DNA of 33,334 bases from Verrucomicrobia bacterium UBA673 (GTDB lineage: Bacteria; Verrucomicrobiota; Verrucomicrobiia; Limisphaerales; UBA1096): the NCBI GenBank assembly GCA_002299785.1, contig DBNL01000016.1:1-33334 (forward strand), written 5' to 3'. The notes beneath the pieces were generated by a model that was not told where the DNA came from, ran no database searches, and saw nothing but the letters and a program-made list of their open reading frames with translations. Of the stretch, positions 32,241-33,334 are shown in pieces. Within the stretch, counting starts at the first letter, position 1; every line of letters starts with the position of its first letter. The translations under genes and the position numbers were made by a program.

Positions 32241-33334
32241 ATGACCGCGCTGCTCACCATCATTCTCAGCTTCATCGGCGCTCTGGTGTGCGGTCTTATG
32301 CCATCGAGTGCACACCGGCGCATTCGCTGGGTGGCGTTGGCCTTCGCGGCCGCTGGACTGGGTGTGTCAGCAGTCTGTTATGTGAATTATTCCGGCGGCG
32401 AATTCGCGGACTTGCTCGAGGCTGAATGGATTCCGTCGCTCGGCATCGGCTTTACCACCGGCTACGACGGTATCAGCCTGCCACTGCTGCTGGTGACCGG
32501 CTTGGTGGCGGTGTGTGGTGTTTTGTTCAGTTGGACACTCGAGTCGCGTGCGAACCAGTTTTACGCCTTTTACTTTGCGCTGATCGGCGGTGTGTACGGC
32601 GTATTCCTGTCGCTCGACCTGTTTCTGCTGTTTGTGTTTTACGAGATCGCGGTAGTCCCAAAATATTTCCTAATCGCCATCTGGGGCGGCGTACGGCGTC
32701 AGTTCGCGGCGATGAAGCTGGTACTCTATTCCTTCGGCGGCAGCGCCCTAGTGTTACTGGGGATGATCGCGGTTTTCTTTTTAGCAAACGACGCCTCCGG
32801 CGAGTCGTTGAAGACGTTCAGCTTGCTTAAGTTGCAGGAGGGACAAGTGCCGGCAGAGGCGCAGCAATGGATTTTCCCGATGATTTTCGTCGGCTTCGCC
32901 ATAATGGCCGGCATGTGGCCGTTCCACACTTGGGCACCGACCGGCCACGTGGCAGCGCCGACAGCGGTAAGCATGCTGCTCGCCGGTGTGGTGATGAAGC
33001 TCGGCGCGTACGGCTGCCTCCGCGTGGCCGTCGGGCTGCTCCCTGAAGGAGCGCAGGATTGGGCCTCTTGGGTGGCGGTAGTTGCCGTGATCAACATCGT
33101 CTATGGCGCACTGGTCGCGCTGAAGCAGGACGACTTCAAGTATGTTATCGGCTACTCGAGTGTCAGCCACATGGGCTTTGTGCTGCTGGGGATCGCCACT
33201 CTAAACCTAACCGGCATGACCGGTGCGGTGCTACAGATGTTCTCGCACGGCGTGATCGGTGCCCTGCTCTTCGCGTTGGTGGGCACGGTGATTTATTCGC
33301 GCACCAAGACGCGTATGCTCAATGAACTGCACCG
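32241..33334 (+). CDS. nuoM: NADH-quinone oxidoreductase subunit M (NuoM), second copy, 3' end outside window
   Basis: 364 codons visible from the ATG at 32241, one base after the previous stop. FVFYEIAVVPKYFLIAIWGG holds the TM5 glutamate E135. GFAIMAGMWPFHTWAPTGHV aligns without gaps to the TM7 region of E. coli NuoM, where the central lysine is replaced by Met 222. LAGVVMKLGAYGCLRVAVGL (K253) and DDFKYVIGYSSVSHMGFVLL are standard NuoM. The two tandem NuoM proteins differ strongly, so this is an ancient paralogue pair, not a recent duplication. It is open to the window edge with no interruption. Confidence 0.92.
   Translation, partial: MTALLTIILSFIGALVCGLMPSSAHRRIRWVALAFAAAGLGVSAVCYVNYSGGEFADLLEAEWIPSLGIGFTTGYDGISLPLLLVTGLVAVCGVLFSWTLESRANQFYAFYFALIGGVYGVFLSLDLFLLFVFYEIAVVPKYFLIAIWGGVRRQFAAMKLVLYSFGGSALVLLGMIAVFFLANDASGESLKTFSLLKLQEGQVPAEAQQWIFPMIFVGFAIMAGMWPFHTWAPTGHVAAPTAVSMLLAGVVMKLGAYGCLRVAVGLLPEGAQDWASWVAVVAVINIVYGALVALKQDDFKYVIGYSSVSHMGFVLLGIATLNLTGMTGAVLQMFSHGVIGALLFALVGTVIYSRTKTRMLNELH

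Overview
The window looks like chromosomal DNA of a Verrucomicrobiota bacterium, possibly of the Pedosphaera/Limisphaera type. This is inferred from three points: three separate prepilin-like proteins with the N-terminus FTLIELLVVIAIIAILA so common in that phylum; a secreted giant protein ending in the 'ETSTNLSDW...RFFRIRL' type of C-terminal module; and a large membrane-anchored octaheme cytochrome. Base composition is moderately GC-rich in genes, with AT-rich intergenic regions. No rRNA, CRISPR array, insertion sequence or phage gene was seen.

Layout. (1) Positions 1-10147, minus strand: a NADH:quinone oxidoreductase (complex I) operon in the order nuoB-C-D-E-F-G-H-I-J-K-L, running off the left edge inside nuoL. 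It has the NADH module (E, F, G) but no nuoA at its head. A tRNA-Gln(CUG) gene with its own promoter lies on the opposite strand between nuoE and nuoF. A sigma70-like promoter and a perfect TGTGA-N6-TCACA dyad precede nuoB. (2) 10287-16639, minus strand: RNase R coupled by an ATGA overlap to a 1369-aa exported metzincin-type metalloprotease with cadherin-like and jelly-roll-like modules. (3) 16640-23385, plus strand: an accessory stretch with a 29-codon small ORF ending at a terminator, three prepilin-like genes, an octaheme c-type cytochrome, a possible small RNA transcription unit, and a secreted FGE/SUMF1-fold protein. (4) 23386-33334, plus strand: a second complex I operon, nuoA-B-C-D-I-H-J-K-L-M-M', running off the right edge. 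It has no E, F or G and carries two consecutive NuoM-type antiporter subunits. Its NuoL has a lateral-helix segment about 25 residues longer than usual.

How the parts fit. The first operon should oxidise NADH and, with NuoA supplied from elsewhere or shared, pump protons. The second looks like a '2M' complex I, a form with a fourth pumping subunit. Without a local NADH module it presumably takes electrons from another donor such as ferredoxin, or borrows E/F/G; this is inference. Its NuoI carries a 46-residue Ala/Lys/Glu-rich tail that could be a docking element. The two operons are divergent about a 13-kb centre.

The most striking non-gene signal is the palindrome TTGGCCAA, often extended to CTTGGCCAAG or GCTTGGCCAAGC. 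I count 21 copies by eye in 33 kb, where uniform base use predicts about 0.5. The copies are spread over genes on both strands and one intergenic site, resembling the highly iterated palindromes of cyanobacteria.
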